This document shows, in pieces, positions 8,760 to 16,069 of a DNA stretch of 64,000 nucleotides. The position numbers were made by a program, and so were the translations under genes. The number at the start of each line of letters is the position of its first letter. Positions within the stretch are counted from its first letter, which is position 1. A model generated the notes under the pieces. It made no database searches. It worked only from the letters and a program-made list of their open reading frames with translations, and was not told where the DNA came from. The stretch comes from Geomonas edaphica (lineage in GTDB: Bacteria; Desulfobacterota; Desulfuromonadia; Geobacterales; Geobacteraceae): assembly GCF_004917075.1 (NCBI RefSeq), contig NZ_SSYB01000006.1, positions 34,574 through 98,573 of the forward strand. The letters are read 5' to 3'.

Positions 8760-10070
8760 ATGAAAGAGCCTGCAGGCAGGGAGAAGGGGCAGGTGCTCGT
8801 CGCGTTCGTCCTCACAGCGACGTTTCTCCTGGCGATGATCGGGCTGGCCATAGACGTCGGCATGGCCTACCTGGTGAAGACGAAATTGAGAGCGGCGGTC
8901 GACGCCGCAGCGCTCGCCGCCGGTAAGGTGGCCCCCCAGGGGGAGGTGACTGCTGGTGCGGAAGCCGCCAGGTTCTTTGCCGCTAACTACCCTGATGGCC
9001 TTTTGGGCGCACAGGTTGTCGCTCCGACCACTGTCGTCACGGAAGAGGACCAATCCTGGCACGTAACGGTGAGCGCCACGGCGATGCTCCCCTCGTACTT
9101 CGCCAAGGCGGTGGGGACGAGGCAATTCGTAGTCAGCGCGAGTGCAACTACGACGCTTTCCCCCGTGGACCTGGTACTCGTGCTGGCAACCCCGGAAAGA
9201 CCGGGCGACCAGGCGCTAGAGGCGGCAAAAGCCGCGGCAGGCAGGTTTCTGGGAAACTTCAACCCTGAGTCAGACCGCGTCGGCTTGATCCGTTTTGCAA
9301 ACGGGGTCGAGGCACGGGACGAGTTCAGGATCAGGGAAAAACGCGGTTTCGACCTGAGAAGGATGCAGGATTATCTCGCCGGTCCGGAAGCACGGGAGCC
9401 GGGGTACGCTGTGGTGGAGGAAGCGCTCCGGGTTGCCAAGGCGCAACTGGACTCCTTGCCGAAGCCCAGGCAATCGAAGCGGCGCATCATCGTCCTCTTT
9501 GCCGCCGGCGCGCCCAACGGCATGGTCGCTCGCTTCGAAACCGGCACAGGGGAGGCTGTAGGAGCCCTTTCCTCACAGGACGGCGGCCTCTACCCGCTCT
9601 ACCAAAGGGACGAGGTGAGCTCGCCGCTGCGGCGCTCGGCCCTGTCCCTGAACACGCTACCAGAGATGGACTGGAGCGGGACCGTGCTCGTTAAAAGCTT
9701 CAACGCAGCGCGGGAGCTTCTCACCGTGGCGAACAGCTTCGATGAGCAAAAGTGCAACGTCGACCGCGCGGCGCGCAACATGGCCGAGAACGTGGCCGAC
9801 GCGGCGCGCGGCGAATCGGGTTTGCAGGGGTACCCGATCACCATCCACGTCATCGGGCGCGGCTCCAAGCTCAGCGAGATCGAGGCTGCCTGCCCGTCGT
9901 ACGGCAACAACGAAAAGGGGGAGAACATCATGAGGCGGCTGGCGAACGTGAACGGGGTGGATACCTACAACGCGAACCAGCCAAGCGGCACATACTTTTC
10001 GGCGGAGCCGGAAGAGTTCGACGCGGCCTTTCGCAAGGTCGCCACTTCGGTGCTGCGCCTGTCAAGGTGA
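8760..10070 (+). CDS. tadG: TadG-like protein with a degenerate von Willebrand A domain
   Basis: A 436-residue protein. The N-terminus (EKGQVLVAFVLTATFLLAMIGLAIDVGMAYLVKTKLRAAVDAAALA) is the Flp-pilus-assembly TadG region. From about residue 135 a vWA-like domain follows (DLVLVLATPERPGDQALEAAKAAAGRFL). In functional vWA domains the start reads DxSxS and binds metal; here the position reads ATPER, so the metal site is lost. A von Willebrand-like strand (KRRIIVLFAAGAPNG) is retained. It is probably anchored in the inner membrane with a large periplasmic domain. It lies 15 bases after the second pseudopilin. Confidence 0.85.
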   Translation: MKEPAGREKGQVLVAFVLTATFLLAMIGLAIDVGMAYLVKTKLRAAVDAAALAAGKVAPQGEVTAGAEAARFFAANYPDGLLGAQVVAPTTVVTEEDQSWHVTVSATAMLPSYFAKAVGTRQFVVSASATTTLSPVDLVLVLATPERPGDQALEAAKAAAGRFLGNFNPESDRVGLIRFANGVEARDEFRIREKRGFDLRRMQDYLAGPEAREPGYAVVEEALRVAKAQLDSLPKPRQSKRRIIVLFAAGAPNGMVARFETGTGEAVGALSSQDGGLYPLYQRDEVSSPLRRSALSLNTLPEMDWSGTVLVKSFNAARELLTVANSFDEQKCNVDRAARNMAENVADAARGESGLQGYPITIHVIGRGSKLSEIEAACPSYGNNEKGENIMRRLANVNGVDTYNANQPSGTYFSAEPEEFDAAFRKVATSVLRLSR

Positions 10071-10096
10071 GATCATCACCCATCTGGGGGTGCACG

Positions 10097-10810
10097 TTGA
10101 AGAAATCGGGAACGGAAGGGGAATTGACCGGCCACGCGAGACTGCTCAGGTCGATCGCGCTGTTCTCGCACCTGGACGAGGGGGAGTTCGACGAGGTGCA
10201 GCGCAGGATCCTCGAGAAGAAGTTCCACAAAAACCAGATCGTCCTTCTCGAAGAGGACACCGCCAACTTCATGTATGTCGTTTTCAGCGGGAAGGTCCGC
10301 GTGGTCCACCTCGGGGGAGAGGGGACAGAGCGCATCCTTGCCTTGCACAAGCGCGGCGACGTCTTCGGGGAGATGGCGCTCCTCGACGCGAAGACCGCGC
10401 CGGCCACGGTGATCGCCATGGAGGACACTGAGATAGGGCTTATCTCTAAGGAAACCTTCGACACCTTCTTCCTCGGCAACGATAAGGTCCTGCTCCAGTT
10501 GGTCGCGATGCTTTGTCAGCGCCTGCGCGAGGCGCAGCTGGTACTGAAGGCGATCACCCTGCCGGATGCGGAGCAGAGGCTGCGCTCCATACTGAACCAC
10601 CTGAGCCTGCTGCACGGCGTGCCGGACTCCCGCGGCGTGGTGATCGCCCTTCGACTCACCCACAAGGAGCTGGCGGGTTACACGTCGGTATCCCGGGAGA
10701 CGGTGACGAGGCTTTTGCAGCGGCTGACGCAGGAGGGGGATCTGGAGATGTTGCAGAACCGGACCATCCTGCTGAAGCCCGGGTTCAAGCGCAAGATGCA
10801 GTTCCTGTAG
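10097..10810 (+). CDS. Crp/Fnr-family transcription regulator
   Basis: About 237 residues. An N-terminal cyclic-nucleotide-binding fold (ILEKKFHKNQIVLLEEDTANFMYVVFSGKVRVV; RGDVFGEMALLDAKTAPATVIA) precedes a dimerisation helix and a C-terminal Crp-type helix-turn-helix (THKELAGYTSVSRETVTRLLQRL). There is no FNR-type cysteine cluster, so oxygen sensing by Fe-S is unlikely. FGEMALLDAKTAPATVIA lacks the exact cAMP pocket residues, so the ligand is unknown. I chose TTG 10097 (GGGGG upstream), 26 bases after tadG ends. It may control the Tad operons or the island that follows. Confidence 0.88.
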   Translation: MKKSGTEGELTGHARLLRSIALFSHLDEGEFDEVQRRILEKKFHKNQIVLLEEDTANFMYVVFSGKVRVVHLGGEGTERILALHKRGDVFGEMALLDAKTAPATVIAMEDTEIGLISKETFDTFFLGNDKVLLQLVAMLCQRLREAQLVLKAITLPDAEQRLRSILNHLSLLHGVPDSRGVVIALRLTHKELAGYTSVSRETVTRLLQRLTQEGDLEMLQNRTILLKPGFKRKMQFL

Positions 10811-10826
10811 CCCAGCGACGGGCGCC

Positions 10827-10854
10827 TTGACATGGTGAAGCGCCTCACTATACT
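10827..10854 (+). promoter_or_regulatory. Strong sigma-70 promoter for the glycan island
   Basis: TTGACA at 10827-10832 and TATACT at 10849-10854 with 16 bases between them. It lies just after the Crp/Fnr gene and would start transcription near 10861, so an in-frame ATG at 10832 cannot be used and the sugar transferase must start downstream. Confidence 0.75.
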
Positions 10855-10939
10855 TGCACGGTTGGAAAAAATTAATGATACCGGTTGGACGCTGTCATTG
10901 AAACTGCACCGGCTGTATCTGGTTCTTTCGGAGCTGCAC

Positions 10940-12073
10940 ATGGACGGTCAATGGACAAAAAAACTTTCCTGGTGGCGCATGCTGTGCGAGCGCCGCGCAG
11001 GTAGTACAGACTGCTTCGGTCACGGCTTTCATGACGTTGAGAGCTTCCGCCAAAAGCTCAGCCAGGAACGAAAACGCGCTGAAAGAGCGGGTAAGCCGCT
11101 TCTTGTCATGGTGGTGACTGCCGGAGGCGGCTTTGACGATGACCCCGCCGCATTCCTTGGCCGGCTGGCCAAGGAGCTTCCCGGCTGCCTGAGGGAGACC
11201 GACATCTGCGGGGCACTGGAGGGGAGGGCGGCCGGCGCGATCCTAGCCGAGGTGGCCGCGGACAAAGTGAAAGAGGCGGAGCGGTGCGTCGGCAACAAGG
11301 TGATCGGGATGCTGCGTAGCTGCTTCGGCGAGGAGGCGGCGAGTCGCATGGTGGTCACCTTCAGGCTTTACCCCGAATCGGGGGGGGACGGCGCCGCCTT
11401 CGACCTGCTCTTTTTCCCGGAGGTAAACGCTACCGCCATGGCCAAGACGCCCGGGGCGCTCGCCAAGCGGGCCCTCGACCTGGTCGGAAGCCTCACGGCG
11501 TTACTGCTGCTGAGCCCTATCTTTCTCCTGGCCCCCCTCGCCATCAGGCTCGGTTCGGAGGGGCCTGTCTTCTTCGTCCAGGAGCGCTATGGGCTGAACG
11601 GTGCCCGGTTCAAGCTGTTGAAGTTCAGAAGCATGCACGTGAACCGGGACGACGCCATCCACCGGGAGTTCGTGAAGGAACTGATCGAGGGGAGGATCGA
11701 TGCCGGCGAGGACACCGTGTACAAGATCACCAGCGATCCCCGTGTAACCGGCGTCGGCAGGTTTCTGAGGGCGTACAGCCTGGACGAACTGCCGCAGCTT
11801 TTCAACGTGCTGAAGGGGGAGATGTCTCTGGTAGGGCCGCGGCCGCCGATCCACTACGAGGTCGAGAACTATCGCGGCTGGCAGCGCAACCGCCTGATCG
11901 GGAAAAAACCCGGCATCACCGGCGCCTGGCAGGTAAGCGGCAGAAGCTCGACGAATTTCGATGAGATGGTGCGGCTCGACCTTCGGTATCTAAGGAACTG
12001 GAACGTGCTGCTGGACTTGAAGATCCTCCTCATGACCCCCATGGCCGTACTGAGGTGCAGGGGGGCTTACTAG
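10940..12073 (+). CDS. Priming sugar-1-phosphate transferase with extra N-terminal domain
   Basis: About 377 residues from ATG 10940 (GGAG upstream). The C-terminal 200 residues are a bacterial sugar transferase (WbaP/PglC type). It starts with KRALDLVGSLTALLLLSPIF, then FFVQERYGLNGARFKLLKFRSM and the catalytic-region segments YSLDELPQLFNVLKGEMSLVGPRPP. It transfers a sugar phosphate to undecaprenyl phosphate at the inner membrane and so starts repeat-unit synthesis. The N-terminal 170 residues resemble a degenerate cyclase-like domain (LVMVVTAGGGFDDDPAAFLGRL; LRETDICGALEGRAAGAIL), without a GGDEF motif. This is an unusual fusion for the family. Confidence 0.88.
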   Translation: MDGQWTKKLSWWRMLCERRAGSTDCFGHGFHDVESFRQKLSQERKRAERAGKPLLVMVVTAGGGFDDDPAAFLGRLAKELPGCLRETDICGALEGRAAGAILAEVAADKVKEAERCVGNKVIGMLRSCFGEEAASRMVVTFRLYPESGGDGAAFDLLFFPEVNATAMAKTPGALAKRALDLVGSLTALLLLSPIFLLAPLAIRLGSEGPVFFVQERYGLNGARFKLLKFRSMHVNRDDAIHREFVKELIEGRIDAGEDTVYKITSDPRVTGVGRFLRAYSLDELPQLFNVLKGEMSLVGPRPPIHYEVENYRGWQRNRLIGKKPGITGAWQVSGRSSTNFDEMVRLDLRYLRNWNVLLDLKILLMTPMAVLRCRGAY

Positions 12074-12098
12074 CGCTTCAACATTCAGGGTGGGAGCT

Positions 12099-13124
12099 AT
12101 GATCAACGTCGGCATAGTAGGATTCGGCTATTGGGGGCCCAACGTCGCACGGAACTTCAACACGACCCCGGGCGCCAGGGTCGTCGCCATAAGCGATGCG
12201 GACGAGAAGTCCCTGCTGCGGGCAGCCGCAAGCTATCCCGGAGTCCGGACTGAGCGCGAATGCGACAGGCTTCTTAGTGCCAAGGATATCGACGTCGTGG
12301 CGGTCGTTACACCCGTTTCGTCGCACTTCGAGATCGCCCGCAAGGCGCTCGCGAACGGGAAGCACATCTTCATCGAAAAACCGTTCACGGCCTCGGTAGC
12401 CGAGGCGGAAAAGCTTATCGAGCTCGCCGAGCGCAGAAACCTGAAGATCATGGTGGATCACACCTTTCTCTTCACCGGCGCGGTGAAGAAGATCAAGGAG
12501 TTGATCGACGACGGTATCCTCGGGGACCTCTACTACTTTGATTCGATAAGGGTGAACCTCGGGCTCTTCCAGAAGGACGTGAACGTGGTGTGGGATCTCG
12601 CCCCGCATGACCTTTCCATCATGGACCATCTCCTGCGTATGGAGCCCATCGCGGTGACCGCCACCGGCATCGCACACTTCAGAAACGACCTCGAGGACGT
12701 AGCCTACATCACCATCTACTTCCCCGGCAACGTCATCGCGCACCTGAACGTGAACTGGCTGTCGCCGGTAAAGATCAGGACGACCTTGATCGGCGGACAG
12801 AAGAAGATGCTGGTCTGGAACGACCTGGTGAGTGACGAGAAGATACGTGTTTACGATAAAGGGGTGGACGGCCTTGACAGCCTTAACATGGAGTCCAAGG
12901 AGAAGGCGTATGGGCTGCGGCTCAGCTACCGCAGCGGCGACATGTGGGCCCCGCGCGTTACCCAGGTCGAGGCGCTGCAGGGCGAAACATCCTATTTCAT
13001 AGATTGCATAAACAACAACGTCACCCCGAAAAACGACGGCCACGCCGGGTTGCGGGTGGTCCGCATCCTCGAGGCGATCAAGAAGTCGTTAGCCGGCGGT
13101 GGCGTGCTCGTGCGGCTAAACTGA
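12099..13124 (+). CDS. Gfo/Idh/MocA oxidoreductase, WbpB-like
   Basis: About 341 residues. It has an N-terminal Rossmann motif (VGIVGFGYWGPNVARNF), the family EKP motif at about residues 93-95 (FIEKPF), and a C-terminal alpha/beta substrate domain with VWDLAPHDLSIMDHLL. Next to an aminotransferase and an N-acetyltransferase it matches WbpB/WlbA, which oxidises C3 of UDP-GlcNAc-uronic acid before amination. Start ATG 12099 follows GGTGGGAG. The UDP-GlcNAc 6-dehydrogenase (WbpA) is not in this window. A different 3-amino sugar pathway is possible. Confidence 0.85.
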   Translation: MINVGIVGFGYWGPNVARNFNTTPGARVVAISDADEKSLLRAAASYPGVRTERECDRLLSAKDIDVVAVVTPVSSHFEIARKALANGKHIFIEKPFTASVAEAEKLIELAERRNLKIMVDHTFLFTGAVKKIKELIDDGILGDLYYFDSIRVNLGLFQKDVNVVWDLAPHDLSIMDHLLRMEPIAVTATGIAHFRNDLEDVAYITIYFPGNVIAHLNVNWLSPVKIRTTLIGGQKKMLVWNDLVSDEKIRVYDKGVDGLDSLNMESKEKAYGLRLSYRSGDMWAPRVTQVEALQGETSYFIDCINNNVTPKNDGHAGLRVVRILEAIKKSLAGGGVLVRLN

Positions 13125-13165
13125 CGGGAAGGAGTCGGCGCCCGCACCCTGGAAAGGAGAACGCT

Positions 13166-13693
13166 ATGGTGGAAAATTTCGCGGCAGTGGCACCTGACGT
13201 AAAGCTCGGGCAGAACGTGAAACTTGGGAAGTTCATCAACCTCTACGGCTGCACCATCGGTGACAACTCGAAGATTGGCGCCTTCGTGGAGATCCAGAAG
13301 AACGCCGAGATCGGCAAGAACTGCAAGATATCGAGCCACAGCTTTATCTGTGAAGGGATTGAGATCGAGGAGAATGTCTTCATCGGTCACAACGTGACCT
13401 TCATCAACGACCTTTATCCCAAGGCCACCACAGCTTCGGGGGAACTGCAACTGGAATCGGACTGGAGCGTGGTCAAAACCGTGATCAGGAAAAACGCCTC
13501 CATAGGTTCCAGCTCAACAATCCTGTGCGGCGTAACGGTGGGCGAAAATGCCATCGTCGGCGCCGGCAGCGTCGTCACGAAGAACGTGGAGCCTTACAGC
13601 ATAGTCGCCGGAAATCCGGCCCGGGTGTTGCGGTACATCCCGAAGGAGAACTCAGATGAAAGTGCCATTTCTCAATCTCAAAGCCCAGTATGA
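13166..13693 (+). CDS. Hexapeptide-repeat N-acetyltransferase, WbpD-like
   Basis: About 175 residues of left-handed beta-helix repeats (KLGQNVKLGKFINLYG; IGDNSKIGAFVEIQ; IGKNCKISSHSFICEG; IGHNVTFINDLYPKA; VIRKNASIGSSSTILCG; IVGAGSVVTKNVEPYSIVAGNPARVL). The NDLYP segment and the context match WbpD/WlbB, the acetyl-CoA enzyme that acetylates the C3 amine of a UDP-amino-uronic acid. The start ATG 13166 has GGAAAGGAG upstream. Its 3' end overlaps the aminotransferase gene by 38 bases, so the C-terminal tail (SDESAISQSQSPV) is set by the next gene's sequence. Confidence 0.87.
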   Translation: MVENFAAVAPDVKLGQNVKLGKFINLYGCTIGDNSKIGAFVEIQKNAEIGKNCKISSHSFICEGIEIEENVFIGHNVTFINDLYPKATTASGELQLESDWSVVKTVIRKNASIGSSSTILCGVTVGENAIVGAGSVVTKNVEPYSIVAGNPARVLRYIPKENSDESAISQSQSPV

Positions 13694-14765
13694 CGCCATA
13701 GCGGATGAGGTGCAGCAGTCGATAGGCGAGGTCATGGCCAACTGCGCCTTCTCCGGAGGCCCCTATGTCGAAAAGTTCGAGGAGGAGTTCGCCGCCTTCT
13801 GCGGGAGCAGGTACGCGGCGGGGGTGGGTAGCGGCACTGAGGCACTTTGGCTTGTGCTGCTAGGCCTCGGCATCGGAGCGGGGGACGAGGTCATCACGGT
13901 CCCGAACAGCTTCATCGCTACGGCGGAAGCAATCACCCTGTGCGGCGCGACCCCTGTTTTCGTCGACATCGACCAGAAAAGCTACACCATGGATCCGGCC
14001 CTATTGGAGAATGCCATCACCACGAGGACAAAGGCCGTCATCCCGGTGCACCTCTACGGCCAGACCGCGGACATGGATCCGATCTTAGCCATCGCCGACC
14101 GGCACGGCCTCGCGGTCATCGAGGATGCCTGCCAGGCCCACGGTGCCGAGTACAAGGGGCGGCGCGCGGGCTCCTTGGGGCATGCCGCCTGCTTCAGCTT
14201 CTACCCCGGCAAGAACCTCGGCGCATACGGCGAGGCCGGTGGGGTGGTCACCGCCGACGAACAGCTCGCGCGCCGGATCAGGATGCTGCGCGACCACGGC
14301 CAGTCGCGCAAGTACTACCACAAAGTGATCGGGATGAACGGCCGCATGGACGGCATCCAGGGCGCGGTGCTGAGCGTCAAGCTGAAGTACCTGGAAGGGT
14401 GGAACGCCAGGCGCCGCGACCACGCCCAGTGGTACCGCAAGGACCTTTCGGGGATCACGGCGGTAAAAACGCCGCAGGAGATGGATTACGCCCGTCACGT
14501 CTATCACGTCTTTGCAGTTAGGACCCCGAACCGGGAACAGATGAAAGAAGCGCTCCACGCAAGCGGCATAGAGTGCGGCGTGCACTACCCGGTTCCCATC
14601 CACCTGCAGGAGGCTTACAGCGCAAGCGGAAAGGCTCCGGGGAGCTTTCCCTTTGCCGAGTGCTGTGCCGCTGAACTGCTGTCGCTACCCATGTTCCCTG
14701 AGCTGACGGAACACCAGATTCAATACATCTGCCAAGAAGTAAGGCGGATCAGTGATGCACCTTAA
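13656..14765 (+). CDS. DegT/DnrJ/EryC1-type sugar aminotransferase, WbpE-like
   Basis: A 369-residue PLP enzyme of fold type I. The Schiff-base lysine is K186 in SFYPGKNLGAYGEAG; the PLP-aspartate region is VIEDACQAHGA near 154-164. The start MKVPFLNLKAQYDAI is typical of sugar aminotransferases. With the preceding oxidoreductase and acetyltransferase it would give a UDP-2,3-diacetamido-uronic acid. It overlaps wbpD-like by 38 bases and the FemAB-like gene by 11, which shows tight co-translation. Confidence 0.9.
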   Translation: MKVPFLNLKAQYDAIADEVQQSIGEVMANCAFSGGPYVEKFEEEFAAFCGSRYAAGVGSGTEALWLVLLGLGIGAGDEVITVPNSFIATAEAITLCGATPVFVDIDQKSYTMDPALLENAITTRTKAVIPVHLYGQTADMDPILAIADRHGLAVIEDACQAHGAEYKGRRAGSLGHAACFSFYPGKNLGAYGEAGGVVTADEQLARRIRMLRDHGQSRKYYHKVIGMNGRMDGIQGAVLSVKLKYLEGWNARRRDHAQWYRKDLSGITAVKTPQEMDYARHVYHVFAVRTPNREQMKEALHASGIECGVHYPVPIHLQEAYSASGKAPGSFPFAECCAAELLSLPMFPELTEHQIQYICQEVRRISDAP

Positions 14766-15792
14766 CGATCTCCACGTTATCGATCCCCGCAGTGATGATG
14801 TATATGACACATGGGTCGGCAGCCGTCGGGCGAGCACCGTGTTCCACTGTTCCGCGTGGGCGCGGCTGCTCGCCGATTCCTACCGCTTTCGTCCCGCCTA
14901 CCTGCTTTTGAACAATGCATGGGAGGTTGCCGCGTGTCTTCCCTTGATGGAGGTGGACAGCCTCATCACGGGAAGACGCGGCGTCTCCCTCTGTTTTTCC
15001 GATACTTGCGGCGCAGTGGCCGACAGGCAGGAGGAGTTCCAGGCGCTTTTGCAGGCCGCACTGGCCCACGGCAGAAAGCGGAAGTGGCGCTATCTCGAGT
15101 TCAGGGGGGAGCGCTTCCTGGAGGGTGAGGTGGCAAGCCGATGCTTCGTGAATCATACCCTTGCCCTTTGCCGGGATACCGACGAGATGTTCGCGAGGGT
15201 GAGAAAGAGCACGGCGAGGGGGATCAGGAAGGCGCTTAAGGAAGGGGTGCGTGTCCAGTTCCATCTGGACCTTGCAGGCGTTCTGACCTACTACAAGCTG
15301 CACTGCCTGACAAGGAAACGTCAGGGGGTCCCCCCACAGCCCAGGAGCTACTTCGTCAACCTGCATCGGCATCTGATCGGCAGAGGGCTCGGGTTCGCCG
15401 CCCTCGCCTATCATGCAGGGACCGCCGTCGCCGGGGCCATCTGCCTTCACTATGGCAGTAACGCCATCTACAAGTACGGTGCCTCGGACGAGAGGTACCA
15501 GGGGCTGCGCGCCAACAACCTGCTTTTCTGGGAGATGATCATCAGATGTGCGCAAAAAGGCTTCGACAACCTGAGCCTTGGCCGGACCGATCCGGACAAC
15601 AGCGGCCTGATTCACTTCAAGGACGGCTGGGGCGGGGTCAGGAGCGAACTCAGGTACCACCGCTATGATTTCCGCAAGGGGGGCTTTTGCGGGCCGGACG
15701 CCGAGGGGTGGAACTACAGCGCACTCTTGAAGAAGCTGCCGGGGGGGATGCTGAGGGCCCTTGGAGAGCTCGGTTACCGGCACATGGGATGA
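14755..15792 (+). CDS. FemAB-like GNAT-fold transferase
   Basis: About 345 residues. The C-terminal part (GTAVAGAICLHYGSNAIYKYGASDERYQGLRANNLLFWEMI) is the acyltransferase fold of FemAB-like proteins, which transfer aminoacyl or acyl groups to cell-wall or glycan acceptors. The ending NLSLGRTDPDNSGLIHFKDGWGG is typical of the glycan-cluster branch. I cannot name its donor. The ATG at 14755 lies inside the preceding gene and a GTG one codon earlier is an alternative. A strong stem-loop follows 70 bases downstream, so it may close this transcription unit. Confidence 0.75.
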   Translation: MHLNDLHVIDPRSDDVYDTWVGSRRASTVFHCSAWARLLADSYRFRPAYLLLNNAWEVAACLPLMEVDSLITGRRGVSLCFSDTCGAVADRQEEFQALLQAALAHGRKRKWRYLEFRGERFLEGEVASRCFVNHTLALCRDTDEMFARVRKSTARGIRKALKEGVRVQFHLDLAGVLTYYKLHCLTRKRQGVPPQPRSYFVNLHRHLIGRGLGFAALAYHAGTAVAGAICLHYGSNAIYKYGASDERYQGLRANNLLFWEMIIRCAQKGFDNLSLGRTDPDNSGLIHFKDGWGGVRSELRYHRYDFRKGGFCGPDAEGWNYSALLKKLPGGMLRALGELGYRHMG

Positions 15793-15862
15793 TGCTTCCC
15801 CGCGGCGTTGATGTGCTCCCCTCCCCGGTAAGAGGATCAGTGCAGGACAAACGGGAAAAGTG

Positions 15863-15892
15863 AAGGGGCAGTGGTCGTGACCGCTGCCCCTT
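15863..15892 (+). terminator. Stem-loop terminator after the FemAB-like gene
   Basis: The arms AAGGGGCAGTGG and CCGCTGCCCCTT can pair with a G-U wobble around a 6-base loop. The following TTCTATGTT is only moderately T-rich, so termination may be partial. Confidence 0.55.
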
Positions 15893-15991
15893 CTATGTTG
15901 CGCCGCTATTCCCGTCCTGTTTCACGCACCGCATGCTGCGCCGTCAGGCTTTCACTGACGGTACGCCCGAGATTCCGTGCCAAAAAACGCA

Positions 15992-16019
15992 TTGCTTCAA
16001 GAGGCTTCATTGGTATAGT
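15992..16019 (+). promoter_or_regulatory. Sigma-70 promoter for the asnB operon
   Basis: TTGCTT (15992-15997) and TATAGT (16014-16019) are spaced by 16 bases, about 50 bases before the GTG start at 16070. Confidence 0.6.
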
Positions 16020-16069
16020 TTCATGGTTTTGCGCCGCCCGGAGGGCGTGGGTGGCTTGGGAGGAACCAA

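Noticed and set aside
10832-10939. ATG at 10832 as start of the sugar transferase
   Set aside because: It lies in the -35 element of the promoter and has no ribosome site.
12078-13043. A 321-residue frame on the minus strand
   Set aside because: It lies antisense to the WbpB-like oxidoreductase, which has clear Rossmann and EKP motifs.
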